A DNA stretch of 64,000 nt from Pseudarthrobacter enclensis (GTDB lineage Bacteria; Actinomycetota; Actinomycetes; Actinomycetales; Micrococcaceae): assembly GCF_001457025.1 (NCBI RefSeq), contig NZ_KQ758600.1:372001-436000 (forward strand), in the 5' to 3' direction. This document shows positions 36,485-45,103 of the stretch, piece after piece (position 1 is the stretch's first letter; each line of letters opens with the position of its first letter). The notes beneath the pieces are model-generated. The model saw only the letters and a program-made list of their open reading frames with translations. It did not search any database and had not been told where the DNA came from. The position numbers and the translations under genes were made by a program.

Positions 36485-37936
36485 TCACCAGGGGCTGGGC
36501 TTGTAATCCTTGAGGAAGACGCCGTACTGGTCCTCGCCGTTCTCACCCATGACGATGGGATCGTAGACACGTGCCGCCCCGTCCACCAGGTCCAGGGGAG
36601 CGTGGAAGCCTTCCTCCATGAGCCTGACCTTGGTGAAGTGGGGACGTTCGTCCGTGATCCACCCCGTGTCCACGGCCGTCATGAGGATACCGTCGGTGTC
36701 CAGCATTTCCTGAGCGCTGGTGCGGGTCATCATGTTCAGCGCAGCTTTGGCCATGTTGGTGTGCGGGTGGCCGGGGCCCTTGTAGGCCCGGGAGAACTGG
36801 CCTTCCATTGCCGAGACGTTCACGATGTACTTCCGCCGTGCCGTGGAGCGGCGCATGGCTCCGCGGAGCCGACTGACCAGCAGGAAGGGGGCCGTGACGT
36901 TGCACAGCTGGACCTCAAGCATTTCCAGCGGGTCCACCTCGTCCACCACCTGGGTCCAGCTGTTGATGGCGGCCAGGTCCGGGACCAGTCCTCCGGCGTC
37001 GATGGCGGTTCCGGCGGCGATCCGGTCCAGCGACGCGGAACCGGTGGACAGTGCCAGGGACGTGATGGCGTCGCCGGCCAGGACCGGGTGTTCGGTGACG
37101 CTTCCGGCCAGCGCCAGCGGGTGCTTGTCATGGGCATGGCCGAAGGTCAGCAGCTCGGGGCCGCCGTTCGCCTGCTCCAGCGCCGCCGGCAGCGGCTCGT
37201 CCTCGGCGTCCACGAGGGGCTTGTACGCGTTGCCGGACCGGCGGACGGTCTGGGCGGCATTGTTGATGATGATGTCCAGCGGGCCGGCCTCGTTGAGGGA
37301 GTCGGTCAGGGCCATGACCTGTGCCGGGTCCCGCAGGTCGATCCCCACGATCCGCAACCGGTGCAGCCACTCCGCGCTGTCCTCCATGGCGACGAAGCGC
37401 CGGGCTGCGTCCTTGGGGAACCGGGTGGTGATGGTGGTGTGGGCGCCGTCGCGCAGGAGCCGCAGCGCGATGTACATGCCGATTTTGGCGCGGCCGCCGG
37501 TCAGCAGGGCACGCCGTCCGGTGAGGTCGGTCCGTGCGTCCCGTTTGCCGTGGCTGAAGGCCGCGCAGTCCGGGCACAGCTGGTGGTAGAAAGCATCCAC
37601 CTGGGTGTAGTGCTGCTTGCAGATGTAGCACGGGCGGGACCTGATCAGGTGCCCGGCCACCTTGCCGGTGGCCGAGGTTGCCAGCTTGTTGCCGCGGGTT
37701 TCGTCATCGATCCGGTCCGGGGCGGCCGTAGCCGTCAGGGCGATGACCGCCCGGTCTGCCTCGGCTATTGAGTCCCGTTTGGTGACCCGGCGGTGCCGCT
37801 TGACCGCTTTGAACATCTTCCCGGTGGCCCGGCGGACCGACACGTAGTCCGGGTGCTCCTCGTCATAGGCGTGGATCGTGTTCAGGACCTTGAGGCAGGC
37901 CTGGATTTCCTCAGGGGTCAGGTCGGGGGAGCTCAT
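36485..37936 (-). CDS. SDR oxidoreductase with N-terminal zinc ribbon
   Basis: Protein of 483 residues, about twice the size of a classical SDR. Residues 1-100 are a charged helical region. Cys103, Cys106, Cys121 and Cys124 form a zinc-ribbon pattern (CYIC and CPDC). The Rossmann motif TGGRAKIG is at 146-153, with NNAAQT later and VNVSAME as the Ser block. The function is unknown; the ribbon suggests a nucleic-acid or protein partner. ATG 37936 is 7 bases after TAAAAT (37944-37949), a strong leaderless signal. Confidence 0.85.
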   Translation of the reverse strand: MSSPDLTPEEIQACLKVLNTIHAYDEEHPDYVSVRRATGKMFKAVKRHRRVTKRDSIAEADRAVIALTATAAPDRIDDETRGNKLATSATGKVAGHLIRSRPCYICKQHYTQVDAFYHQLCPDCAAFSHGKRDARTDLTGRRALLTGGRAKIGMYIALRLLRDGAHTTITTRFPKDAARRFVAMEDSAEWLHRLRIVGIDLRDPAQVMALTDSLNEAGPLDIIINNAAQTVRRSGNAYKPLVDAEDEPLPAALEQANGGPELLTFGHAHDKHPLALAGSVTEHPVLAGDAITSLALSTGSASLDRIAAGTAIDAGGLVPDLAAINSWTQVVDEVDPLEMLEVQLCNVTAPFLLVSRLRGAMRRSTARRKYIVNVSAMEGQFSRAYKGPGHPHTNMAKAALNMMTRTSAQEMLDTDGILMTAVDTGWITDERPHFTKVRLMEEGFHAPLDLVDGAARVYDPIVMGENGEDQYGVFLKDYKPSPW

Positions 37937-37976
37937 TGGGTCAATTTTACAGCGTGCAGGGGTGCCCGGACGCAGG

Positions 37977-38011
37977 AGGACCGGCGGCACCATCAAGGTG
38001 CCGCCGGTCCT
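37977..38011. terminator. Terminator of glgC
   Basis: Perfect 15-bp inverted repeat AGGACCGGCGGCACC / GGTGCCGCCGGTCCT with a 5-base loop, 22 bases past the glgC stop on the minus strand. It lies close upstream of the SDR promoter. Confidence 0.8.
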
Positions 38012-38033
38012 GTAAAGGGGCTTCAAGCGGGGA

Positions 38034-39440
38034 TCAGGCCGGGCGGCCGCCCGTGGTGGACTGCGCTGCCGCGGCGTGGGTCTGCGCCACCTTGTCCACC
38101 GACTCGCGGACTTCCGGGAAACGGTCGGCCGCGGCCTTCACCGCGTTGGGGACCAGGTGCAGGTTCCTGGCCGCCAGCTGGCGCTCGTGCTCATCCGGTT
38201 CGGGCACGTCCTGGTACTTGGACAGCACGGTAATTCCTGATTCGGTGACCTTGAAGCCACGTGCCCGGTCGAGCTCCGGGTCAAGGCCGATGGCCGCGCC
38301 GGCGGGCACCCGGACGTTCTTGTCGATGATGGCGCGGTTGACCACTGCGCCCTCGCCGATGTGCACCTTGTCCATCAGGACGGAATCGATGACGCGGCTG
38401 CTGGTGCCCACGTAGACATCGTTGGACAGCACCGAACCTTCCACGACGCCGCCGGAGATCACGACGCCGCTGGAGACGATGGAGTCCAGCGCGGTGCCAA
38501 CGGTGTCGTTCAGGCCGCGGACAAACTTGGCGGGCGGCGAGATGCTCTGCCGCGTGTAGATGGGCCACTCGGAGTTGTACAGGTTGAAGACCGGCAGCGG
38601 GGAGATGAGGTCCATGTGGGCGTCGTAGAAGGAGTCGATGGTGCCGACGTCCCGCCAGTAGGTCCGGTCGCGCTCGGTGGAGCCGGGTATCTCATTCAGC
38701 GTGAAGTCGTAGACACCGGCCTCGCCCTGGTTGACGAAGTAGGGGATGATGTCGCCGCCCATGTCGTGCTTGGTATCGAGGCGTTCAGCGTCCACGTGGA
38801 GGGCAGCCACCAGGGCGTCGGCGTCGAAAACGTAGTTGCCCATGGATGCCAGGAACTGGGACGGATCTGCCGCGAGGCCAGGGGTGCTGGCCGGTTTCTC
38901 CACGAACGCCGCGATCTTCTGCGGATCATTCTGGTCCACCTCGATGACGCCGAACTGGTTGGCCATGTTCAGCGGCTGGCGTACAGCCGCCACCGTTGCC
39001 TTGGCGCCGCTGTTGACGTGCTGGGCCACCATCTGGGCGAAGTCCATCCGGTAGACGTGGTCGGCGCCGACCACCACAACGATGTCCGGGTTGGCGTCGT
39101 GAATGAGGTTCAGGGACTGGTAGATGGCATTGGCGCTGCCCAGGAACCAGCTCTTGCCCACGCGCTGCTGGGCCGGGACGGAAGCGACATAGTTGCCCAA
39201 CTGGGTGGACATGCGCCAGGTTTCGGAGATGTGCCGGTCCAGGCTGTGCGACTTGTATTGGGTGAGGACGACGATCTGCAGATAGCGGGAATTCACCAGG
39301 TTCGACAAGGCGAAGTCGATCAGCCGGTAACTTCCCGCGAAGGGCACCGCGGGCTTCGCGCGGTCTGCCGTCAGTGGCATCAATCGGTTTCCCTCGCCGC
39401 CGGCGAGGACTATGGCCAGGACTTTTTTCGTCAACGGCAT
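38034..39440 (-). CDS. glgC: Glucose-1-phosphate adenylyltransferase
   Basis: Enzyme of 468 residues making ADP-glucose for glycogen and maltose-1-phosphate synthesis. The nucleotidyltransferase start is [17 protein letters not shown], followed by [27 protein letters not shown] and the left-handed beta-helix C-terminus. A C-terminal extension of ~55 residues rich in Ala goes beyond the usual end. CAGGAG lies before the ATG. It is divergent from glgA, as in M. tuberculosis Rv1213/Rv1212c. Confidence 0.95.
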   Translation of the reverse strand: MPLTKKVLAIVLAGGEGNRLMPLTADRAKPAVPFAGSYRLIDFALSNLVNSRYLQIVVLTQYKSHSLDRHISETWRMSTQLGNYVASVPAQQRVGKSWFLGSANAIYQSLNLIHDANPDIVVVVGADHVYRMDFAQMVAQHVNSGAKATVAAVRQPLNMANQFGVIEVDQNDPQKIAAFVEKPASTPGLAADPSQFLASMGNYVFDADALVAALHVDAERLDTKHDMGGDIIPYFVNQGEAGVYDFTLNEIPGSTERDRTYWRDVGTIDSFYDAHMDLISPLPVFNLYNSEWPIYTRQSISPPAKFVRGLNDTVGTALDSIVSSGVVISGGVVEGSVLSNDVYVGTSSRVIDSVLMDKVHIGEGAVVNRAIIDKNVRVPAGAAIGLDPELDRARGFKVTESGITVLSKYQDVPEPDEHERQLAARNLHLVPNAVKAAADRFPEVRESVDKVAQTHAAAAQSTTGGRPA

Positions 39441-39478
39441 ATTGGTCGCTCCTGTACGCCCTCGTAACTCCCCAAAAC

Positions 39479-39497
39479 AGTCCGGATGGCCCGGACT
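39479..39497. promoter_or_regulatory. Short inverted repeat between glgC and glgA
   Basis: AGTCCGG-N5-CCGGACT in the 102-bp divergent gap. Possible operator or the base of a hairpin in the glgA leader; not assigned to a known regulator. Confidence 0.3.
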
Positions 39498-39542
39498 CCT
39501 TCACACTAGAACAGTTATGCGTGAAGGACTACCTTGGGTCTT

Positions 39543-40748
39543 GTGCGAATAGACATTGTGACTAAAGAGTTCCCGCCGGAGATCTACGGTGGCGCCGGGG
39601 TGCACGTAGCCGAATTGAGCAGGGTGCTTAGTAAGCATGTTGACCTGCAGGTTCGTGCTTTTGGTGCCCCACGCGACGCCGACTACCACGGGGCGGCCGT
39701 CACGTCCTACCAGGTGCCGGAGGACCTGGGAGGGGCCAACGCGGCGGTCCAGACACTCGGTGTGGACCTGCGCATTGTGCCGGACGTGCAGGGCGCGGAC
39801 CTGGTCCATTCACACACCTGGTACGCCAACATGGCCGGCCACCTCGCCTCGCTGCTGCACGGAATTCCGCACGTTCTCAGCGCCCACAGCCTCGAACCCC
39901 TGCGTCCGTGGAAGGCCGAGCAGCTCGGGGGCGGCTACGCGCTTTCCTCCTGGGTGGAGAAGACAGCCTACGAAGCGGCGGCTGCCATCATCGCCGTCTC
40001 AGAGGGCATGCGCCAGGACATCCTGCGCAGCTACCCGGACGTCGATCCGGAGAAGGTGCGCGTGGTGCACAACGGCATTGACGTCGAACTGTGGCAGCGC
40101 GACGGGAACGACGACGCCGTCCGGGCATTGGGCATCGACCCCGGCAAGCCGAGCGTGGTCTTCGTGGGAAGAAACACACGCCAAAAGGGCGTCCCGTACC
40201 TCCTGCGGGCGGCAGCAAAGCTCCCGGCGGACGTCCAGCTGGTCCTGTGCCTCGGCGCCGCCGACACCCCGGAACTGGCCGCCGAAACGGCAGCCCTGAT
40301 CGAGGACCTGCAGAAGCAGCGGACCGGTGTGGTCCTGATCGAGCGGATGCTGCCCCGCAACGAACTGATCCAGGTGCTCAGCCACGCCACGGCTTTCGCT
40401 TGCCCGTCCATCTACGAACCGCTGGGCATCGTCAACCTCGAAGCGATGGCGTGTGGAGCCGCAGTAGTGGCCAGCGCCACCGGCGGCATCCCGGAGGTCG
40501 TGGACCACGGGCGCACCGGGCTGCTGGTGGAGCTGGAACAGGTGACCGACGGCACCGGGACGCCGCTTGATCCCGAAAAGTTCGTCAACGAGTTTGCGGC
40601 GGCCCTCACCGAGGTGGTGTCCGACCCGGACCGTGCCCGGGCCATGGGGCAAGCGGGCCGCGAGCGTGCCGAGAAGCATTTCTCCTGGGAGTCCATCACG
40701 GAAACCACCCTTGAGGTGTACCGCTCGGTGCTTCCCGCCGCCGGCTGA
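39543..40748 (+). CDS. glgA: Corynebacterium-type glycogen synthase / maltose-1-phosphate synthase
   Basis: GT4-type glycosyltransferase of 401 residues. It starts MRIDIVTKEFPPEIYGGAGV and carries EALACGAAV-type and E-x7-E elements near FACPSIYEPLGIVNLEAM. Members use ADP-glucose from GlgC to extend glucan or, like mycobacterial GlgM, to make maltose-1-phosphate. GTG 39543 fits family alignment. An in-frame TTG at 39534 has a better ribosome site (AAGGA, 5 bases upstream), so the N-terminus may be three residues longer. Confidence 0.93.
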   Translation: MRIDIVTKEFPPEIYGGAGVHVAELSRVLSKHVDLQVRAFGAPRDADYHGAAVTSYQVPEDLGGANAAVQTLGVDLRIVPDVQGADLVHSHTWYANMAGHLASLLHGIPHVLSAHSLEPLRPWKAEQLGGGYALSSWVEKTAYEAAAAIIAVSEGMRQDILRSYPDVDPEKVRVVHNGIDVELWQRDGNDDAVRALGIDPGKPSVVFVGRNTRQKGVPYLLRAAAKLPADVQLVLCLGAADTPELAAETAALIEDLQKQRTGVVLIERMLPRNELIQVLSHATAFACPSIYEPLGIVNLEAMACGAAVVASATGGIPEVVDHGRTGLLVELEQVTDGTGTPLDPEKFVNEFAAALTEVVSDPDRARAMGQAGRERAEKHFSWESITETTLEVYRSVLPAAG

Positions 40749-40761
40749 CCTTTCCGCCACG

Positions 40762-40809
40762 ACGACGACGGCGCCGCTCCCCACGCCAGGGGAGCGGCGC
40801 CGTCGTCGT
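40762..40809. terminator. Bidirectional terminator after glgA
   Basis: Perfect 21-bp inverted repeat (40762-40782 and 40789-40809) with a 6-base loop, between convergent glgA and the acyl-CoA oxidase gene. It ends in CGTCGTCGT, like the suf terminator. Confidence 0.85.
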
Positions 40810-40835
40810 GTCACACCGCGGGGACGCGCCGCCCG

Positions 40836-42950
40836 TCAGCTCTTGCGGCCGGCGGCGGTACGGGCCAACAGTACCTTTTCGTCAACCGGCGACTGACCGC
40901 TGGCGCGCTGGCTGCGGAAGTAGGCGCGGGCTTCGTCCTGGCGCTGCTTTTCGGCCCCGGTGGCGATCCGTGCACGCAGGTGTTCATCGGTGTAGCCGAA
41001 GGCGTCCACCAGGTCCATGGCGTGCGGCCGGATTTTCTCCAGCAGCCGGTTGATGTACCCGCCAACGGTGCGGGCCCGCTGCATGGACAGCCTGCCGTTC
41101 ATCAGGTACCAGGAAAGGTTCTTCTCGATCAGGGACAGGCCGAACAGGTCACGCAGCCAGGTCAGGACCTTCCTGGTGCCCGGATCGGCCACCTCTGCGA
41201 GCGCCTCCGTGAAGGCCTCCCACTGCAGCAGTTCGGCATGGGCCTGCGCGGCGTCGATCAGTTCGTTCTGGTGCCGGTTGAACAGTGCGGCACCCTTGTC
41301 CTGCGGGAGCCGGTTGCTGCCCTTGAGCGCTGCTGCGGCCTCCGCCACCATGGTCTGGACCCTGTCGGTCAACAGGGCGCGCTGGCTCTCCTCGTCGCGG
41401 AGGGCTATGGCGGCCTTCTGGACCAGCCCGGTGTCGGTGATGAACTGGGCCACCTGGCGCAGCCCGGTGCGGTGGATGGCTGCGCCGGTGGCCTGGCCCA
41501 CCACGTAGCGTGCGAGCACGCCGAAGTCGACGTTCCGGAATTCCTTGGCGTAGTCGGCGAGGAGCCGCTTGGCCACCAGTTGGAGCAGTACCGTGTTGTC
41601 GCCCTCGAAGGTGGCGTAGACATCCAGGTCCGCGCGGAGCGAGGCAAACCGGTTTTCGATCAGGAAGCCGGCGCCGCCGCAGGCTTCGCGGCATTCCTGC
41701 AGCGTGTCCAGCGCGTGCCAGGTGCTGAGCGGCTTAAGGGCTGCGGCGAGGGTTTCGAGGTCCTGGCGGTCTTCGTCGGTGTCGGCCGCGCCGGAGAAGA
41801 CGTCGTCGAACTTCCGCAGCAGCTGCTCATGCGCAAAGCCCGCGGCGTACGTGGTGGCCAAACGGGTGAAGAGCCGGCGCTGGTGCCGCTGGTAGTCCAG
41901 CAGGACTTCCTCGTCGGTGTGGGAGGAGGCGTTGAACTGCCGCCGTTCGGTGGCGTACTGGATCGCGGCCTTCAACGCCACCTTGGACGCGGCCACGGCC
42001 GCCCCGTCCAGTGAGACCCTGCCCTGGACCAGGGTCCCGAGCATGGTGAAGAACCGGCGGCCGGGGCTGGCGATGGGTGAACTGTAGGTGCCGTCCGCGG
42101 CCACATCCCCATAGCGGTTCAGCAGGTTGGTGCGCGGGATCCGGACGTTGGTGAAATGCAGCCTGCCGTTGTCGATCCCGTTCAGGCCGCCCTTGATGCC
42201 GTCGTCCTCGCCGCCGATGCCTGGCAGGAACTCCTTGGTCGCGGGATCGCGGAGATCCACGTAGAAGGCGTGGACGCCGTGGTTCACTCCCTGCGTGATG
42301 AGCTGCGCAAACACGACGGCGCCGAGTCCGTCAGTGGCGGCGTTGCCGATGTAGTCCTTCCAGGCTGCCCGGAAGGGAGTGTGGATCACGAATTCCCCGG
42401 CGGCGGGATCGTAAGTGGCCGTCGTGGCGATGCTGGCCACATCGGACCCATGCCCGGTTTCGGTCATCGCAAAGCAGCCGGGAATGTCCAGGCTCATGAT
42501 GCCCGGCAGCCACTTGGCTTGGTGCCCGGCGGTTCCCAGGTGCATCACGGCGGACCCGAACAGGCCCCACTGCACGCCTGCCTTGATCTGCAGCGAGGGG
42601 TCTGCCACCACCAGTTCCTCGAAGCCGGCGATGTTGCCGCCGTGGTCGTCCGAGCCGCCGAGGTGCTTCGGGAAGGCCCGGTGCACGGCCCCGTTGTCCA
42701 CGAGGTACTGCAGCTGGCCAAACACGCGTGCCCGGTGCTCGGTGTGCGTCTGCCCTTCGATCTTGTGGAGTTCCGGACGGCCTGCCAAGTCGCGGGCCTG
42801 GATGCGGACGGCTGCCCACTTGCCCAACAGCTGCCGGCCGAGGGCCTCGGTGTCCACGGCCGCGGGCTGGCGTTCGGAGTGGGCGGCCGCCTTGGCCGTC
42901 GCTCCGGGGCGGGAGCCCTTGCGGGCGGGGCGGTCCACTACTTCGGTCAT
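40836..42950 (-). CDS. Acyl-CoA oxidase/dehydrogenase family flavoprotein
   Basis: FAD enzyme of 704 residues, the length of acyl-CoA oxidases rather than the ~380-600 of most dehydrogenases. GCFAMTETGHGSDVASI and ATFEGDNTVLLQLVAKRL are characteristic of acyl-CoA oxidase, and the C-terminal half matches the extra helical domain. It introduces the first double bond in beta-oxidation, possibly passing electrons to O2. It begins one base after the tetR stop, so both are co-transcribed. The locus parallels M. tuberculosis Rv0241c-Rv0244c, where fadE5 is in this place. Confidence 0.9.
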   Translation of the reverse strand: MTEVVDRPARKGSRPGATAKAAAHSERQPAAVDTEALGRQLLGKWAAVRIQARDLAGRPELHKIEGQTHTEHRARVFGQLQYLVDNGAVHRAFPKHLGGSDDHGGNIAGFEELVVADPSLQIKAGVQWGLFGSAVMHLGTAGHQAKWLPGIMSLDIPGCFAMTETGHGSDVASIATTATYDPAAGEFVIHTPFRAAWKDYIGNAATDGLGAVVFAQLITQGVNHGVHAFYVDLRDPATKEFLPGIGGEDDGIKGGLNGIDNGRLHFTNVRIPRTNLLNRYGDVAADGTYSSPIASPGRRFFTMLGTLVQGRVSLDGAAVAASKVALKAAIQYATERRQFNASSHTDEEVLLDYQRHQRRLFTRLATTYAAGFAHEQLLRKFDDVFSGAADTDEDRQDLETLAAALKPLSTWHALDTLQECREACGGAGFLIENRFASLRADLDVYATFEGDNTVLLQLVAKRLLADYAKEFRNVDFGVLARYVVGQATGAAIHRTGLRQVAQFITDTGLVQKAAIALRDEESQRALLTDRVQTMVAEAAAALKGSNRLPQDKGAALFNRHQNELIDAAQAHAELLQWEAFTEALAEVADPGTRKVLTWLRDLFGLSLIEKNLSWYLMNGRLSMQRARTVGGYINRLLEKIRPHAMDLVDAFGYTDEHLRARIATGAEKQRQDEARAYFRSQRASGQSPVDEKVLLARTAAGRKS

Positions 42951-42951
42951 G

Positions 42952-43671
42952 TCATTGTCCTTCGTTGGTGCTGACAGGGTGTTTGGTGGTGTTCAGGGAA
43001 AGTTCGGGCGCGATGCCCACGCAGAGCCAGTCCGTGATTTGGCGTGCCATGGCGTCCTGGCCCGGCTTCCCGGCCGTGTCCGGTGTGCTCAGCCACTGCT
43101 CGCCGGCATTGCGCACCAGTCCAATGGCAGCCTTGGGCCAGTATCCGATCACGTTCTCCCGGCCTTCGCCCAGGTGCGAGCGCATGGGGCTTGCGATCAT
43201 CCCGGCCACTGCATCGAAGAAGTGCCCCAGAGCTCCGGAGACGGCGCCGCTGCCGGGCGCTTCGGCCGGCTCCGCGGATGCGTGGCGGGTCACGAAGGTG
43301 TAGACGTTCGGGCTGGTGGCTGCCATCTGCAGATAGGCCGACACCATGGCGAGCAGTCCCTCCCGCGGTGTGTCGGCACTCTGGGCTGCTTCGTGGATGC
43401 GGCGCTGCATCTGGTCCAGCACCACCTCGCCAACAGCCTGCTGCAGGCCCGCTTTGTCGCCGAAGTAGCGGTAGAACACCGACTTCGAAGTGCCGGCGGC
43501 GGCAGCAATTTCCTCCATCGACGCGTCACTGCCAAGGGAGTGCACGGCACGCCTGGCCTGCTTGATCAGCTGCCGCCGGCGCTCCTCGCGGTGGGTCTGC
43601 CACCGTGAGGAACGGCCGTCCGAGGCGGGTGCCGAAGGAGGTTCTTCAAGGCCAGGTTCCGGGATGTTCAC
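42952..43671 (-). CDS. TetR family regulator of the beta-oxidation locus
   Basis: Repressor of 239 residues. The N-terminal helix-turn-helix reads MEEIAAAAGTSKSVFYRYFG at about 48-67, after a disordered ~25-residue start. The C-terminal domain should bind an acyl-CoA or related effector. GTG 43671 is the only usable start before the helix-turn-helix. It is 7 bases after TACGCT, within the palindrome 43672-43702, so the mRNA is leaderless and probably autorepressed. Confidence 0.88.
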   Translation of the reverse strand: MNIPEPGLEEPPSAPASDGRSSRWQTHREERRRQLIKQARRAVHSLGSDASMEEIAAAAGTSKSVFYRYFGDKAGLQQAVGEVVLDQMQRRIHEAAQSADTPREGLLAMVSAYLQMAATSPNVYTFVTRHASAEPAEAPGSGAVSGALGHFFDAVAGMIASPMRSHLGEGRENVIGYWPKAAIGLVRNAGEQWLSTPDTAGKPGQDAMARQITDWLCVGIAPELSLNTTKHPVSTNEGQ

Positions 43672-43702
43672 GATACCCAGCGTATCAGGTACGCTGGGTA
43701 TC
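43672..43702. promoter_or_regulatory. TetR operator covering two divergent promoters
   Basis: Perfect palindrome GATACCCAGCGTA - TCAGG - TACGCTGGGTATC. Each arm contains a TACGCT -10 box: 43679-43684 for tetR (minus strand, -35 TTACCG at 17 bp) and 43690-43695 for fadA (plus strand, -35 TTCACG at 17 bp). Binding would silence both operons at once. Confidence 0.8.
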
Positions 43703-43732
43703 GGTAACCGCTTGCGACCAGAGGAGACACCC

Positions 43733-45094
43733 ATGTCCAGTGACGGACAGTCCGCGCCCGCCCCTGCCGGCACGCCCAGCAACGCCGCCGCAGCCCCCGC
43801 CCCGCGCCGCGCGGTCATCGTGGGCGGCAACAGGATTCCCTTCGCCCGCGCTGGAGGGGCCTACGCCAAATCGTCCAACCAGGACATGCTGACAGCAGCC
43901 CTGGACGGCCTGATCGCGCGCTTTGGCCTGCAGGACGAGAGGCTGGGGGAGGTTGCTGCCGGCGCCGTGCTGAAGCACAGCAGGGACTTCAACCTGACCC
44001 GGGAAGCGGTCCTCGGCTCCGCCTTGTCCGCTGAGACGCCTGCCTATGACCTCCAGCAGGCCTGCGCCACCGGCCTGGAGACCCTGGTGGGACTGTCCAA
44101 CAAGATCCGGCTTGGACAGATCGACTCCGCAGTGGCAGGCGGGGTGGATTCGGCGTCGGACGCTCCCGTGGTGGTGAGCGAAGGACTGCGCGACGTCATC
44201 CTGGACCTCAACCGGGCCCGGAAACTGCCGCAGCGCCTGCAGATCCTCAGCCGGCTCCGCCCCAAGGACCTTGCCCCGCTGGCACCCGGTACGGCCGAGC
44301 CGCGCACCGGCCTGTCCATGGGAGAGCACCAGGCACTGACCACCGCCCAGTGGAAGATCACCCGGGAAGCCCAGGACGAGCTGGCCCTCAACAGCCACCG
44401 CAACCTGGCGGCCGCCTACGAATCAGGTTTCTTCGACGACCTCATCACCCCGTACCGGGGCCTGTCCCGCGACGGGAACCTGCGCGCCGACACCTCGGCG
44501 GACAAGCTTGCGTCCCTGAAGCCCGTCTTCGGGAAGAACCTCGGCGTTGGAGCCACCATGACGGCAGGCAACTCCACCCCGCTGACAGACGGGGCCTCCA
44601 CCGTCCTGCTCGCTTCGGATGAGTGGGCGGACGCACGCGACCTGCCCAAGCTCGCCGTCGTGGTGGATGCCGAAGCCGCGGCAGTCGACTTCGTGCACGG
44701 CAAGGACGGTTTGCTGATGGCACCGGTCTTTGCGGTGCCGCGGCTGCTCGCACGCCACGGCCTGACCCTCGCGGACTTCGACTTCATCGAAATCCACGAA
44801 GCGTTCGCAGCCACCGTCCTGAGCACGCTCGCCGCGTGGGAGGACGAGGACTTCGGCCGCACCCGCCTTGGACTCGACGGAGCCTTCGGCAAGGTGGACC
44901 GTGCCCGGCTGAACGTCAACGGGTCCTCGCTGGCCGCCGGCCACCCCTTCGCAGCCACCGGTGGACGCATCGTGGCCTCACTGGCCAAGCTGCTGCACGC
45001 CAAGGGCAGCAGCGAAGGCCGCCCGGCCCGTGGACTTGTCTCCGTGTGTGCTGCCGGCGGCCTGGGCGTCGTCGCCATCCTGGAATCGGCGTAG
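43733..45094 (+). CDS. fadA: Acetyl-CoA acyltransferase (3-ketoacyl-CoA thiolase)
   Basis: Thiolase of 453 residues for the last step of beta-oxidation. The nucleophile is Cys in LQQACATGLE, with EIHEAFA, LAAGHPFAATG and the second cysteine in SVCAAGGLG, so the catalytic set is complete. The first ~25 residues are Ala/Pro-rich and dispensable. ATG 43733 has GAGGAG upstream. It heads the fadA-fabG4-maoC operon. M. tuberculosis FadA2 (Rv0243) is the syntenic relative. Confidence 0.93.
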   Translation: MSSDGQSAPAPAGTPSNAAAAPAPRRAVIVGGNRIPFARAGGAYAKSSNQDMLTAALDGLIARFGLQDERLGEVAAGAVLKHSRDFNLTREAVLGSALSAETPAYDLQQACATGLETLVGLSNKIRLGQIDSAVAGGVDSASDAPVVVSEGLRDVILDLNRARKLPQRLQILSRLRPKDLAPLAPGTAEPRTGLSMGEHQALTTAQWKITREAQDELALNSHRNLAAAYESGFFDDLITPYRGLSRDGNLRADTSADKLASLKPVFGKNLGVGATMTAGNSTPLTDGASTVLLASDEWADARDLPKLAVVVDAEAAAVDFVHGKDGLLMAPVFAVPRLLARHGLTLADFDFIEIHEAFAATVLSTLAAWEDEDFGRTRLGLDGAFGKVDRARLNVNGSSLAAGHPFAATGGRIVASLAKLLHAKGSSEGRPARGLVSVCAAGGLGVVAILESA

Positions 45095-45103
45095 GGGGCG
45101 GCC

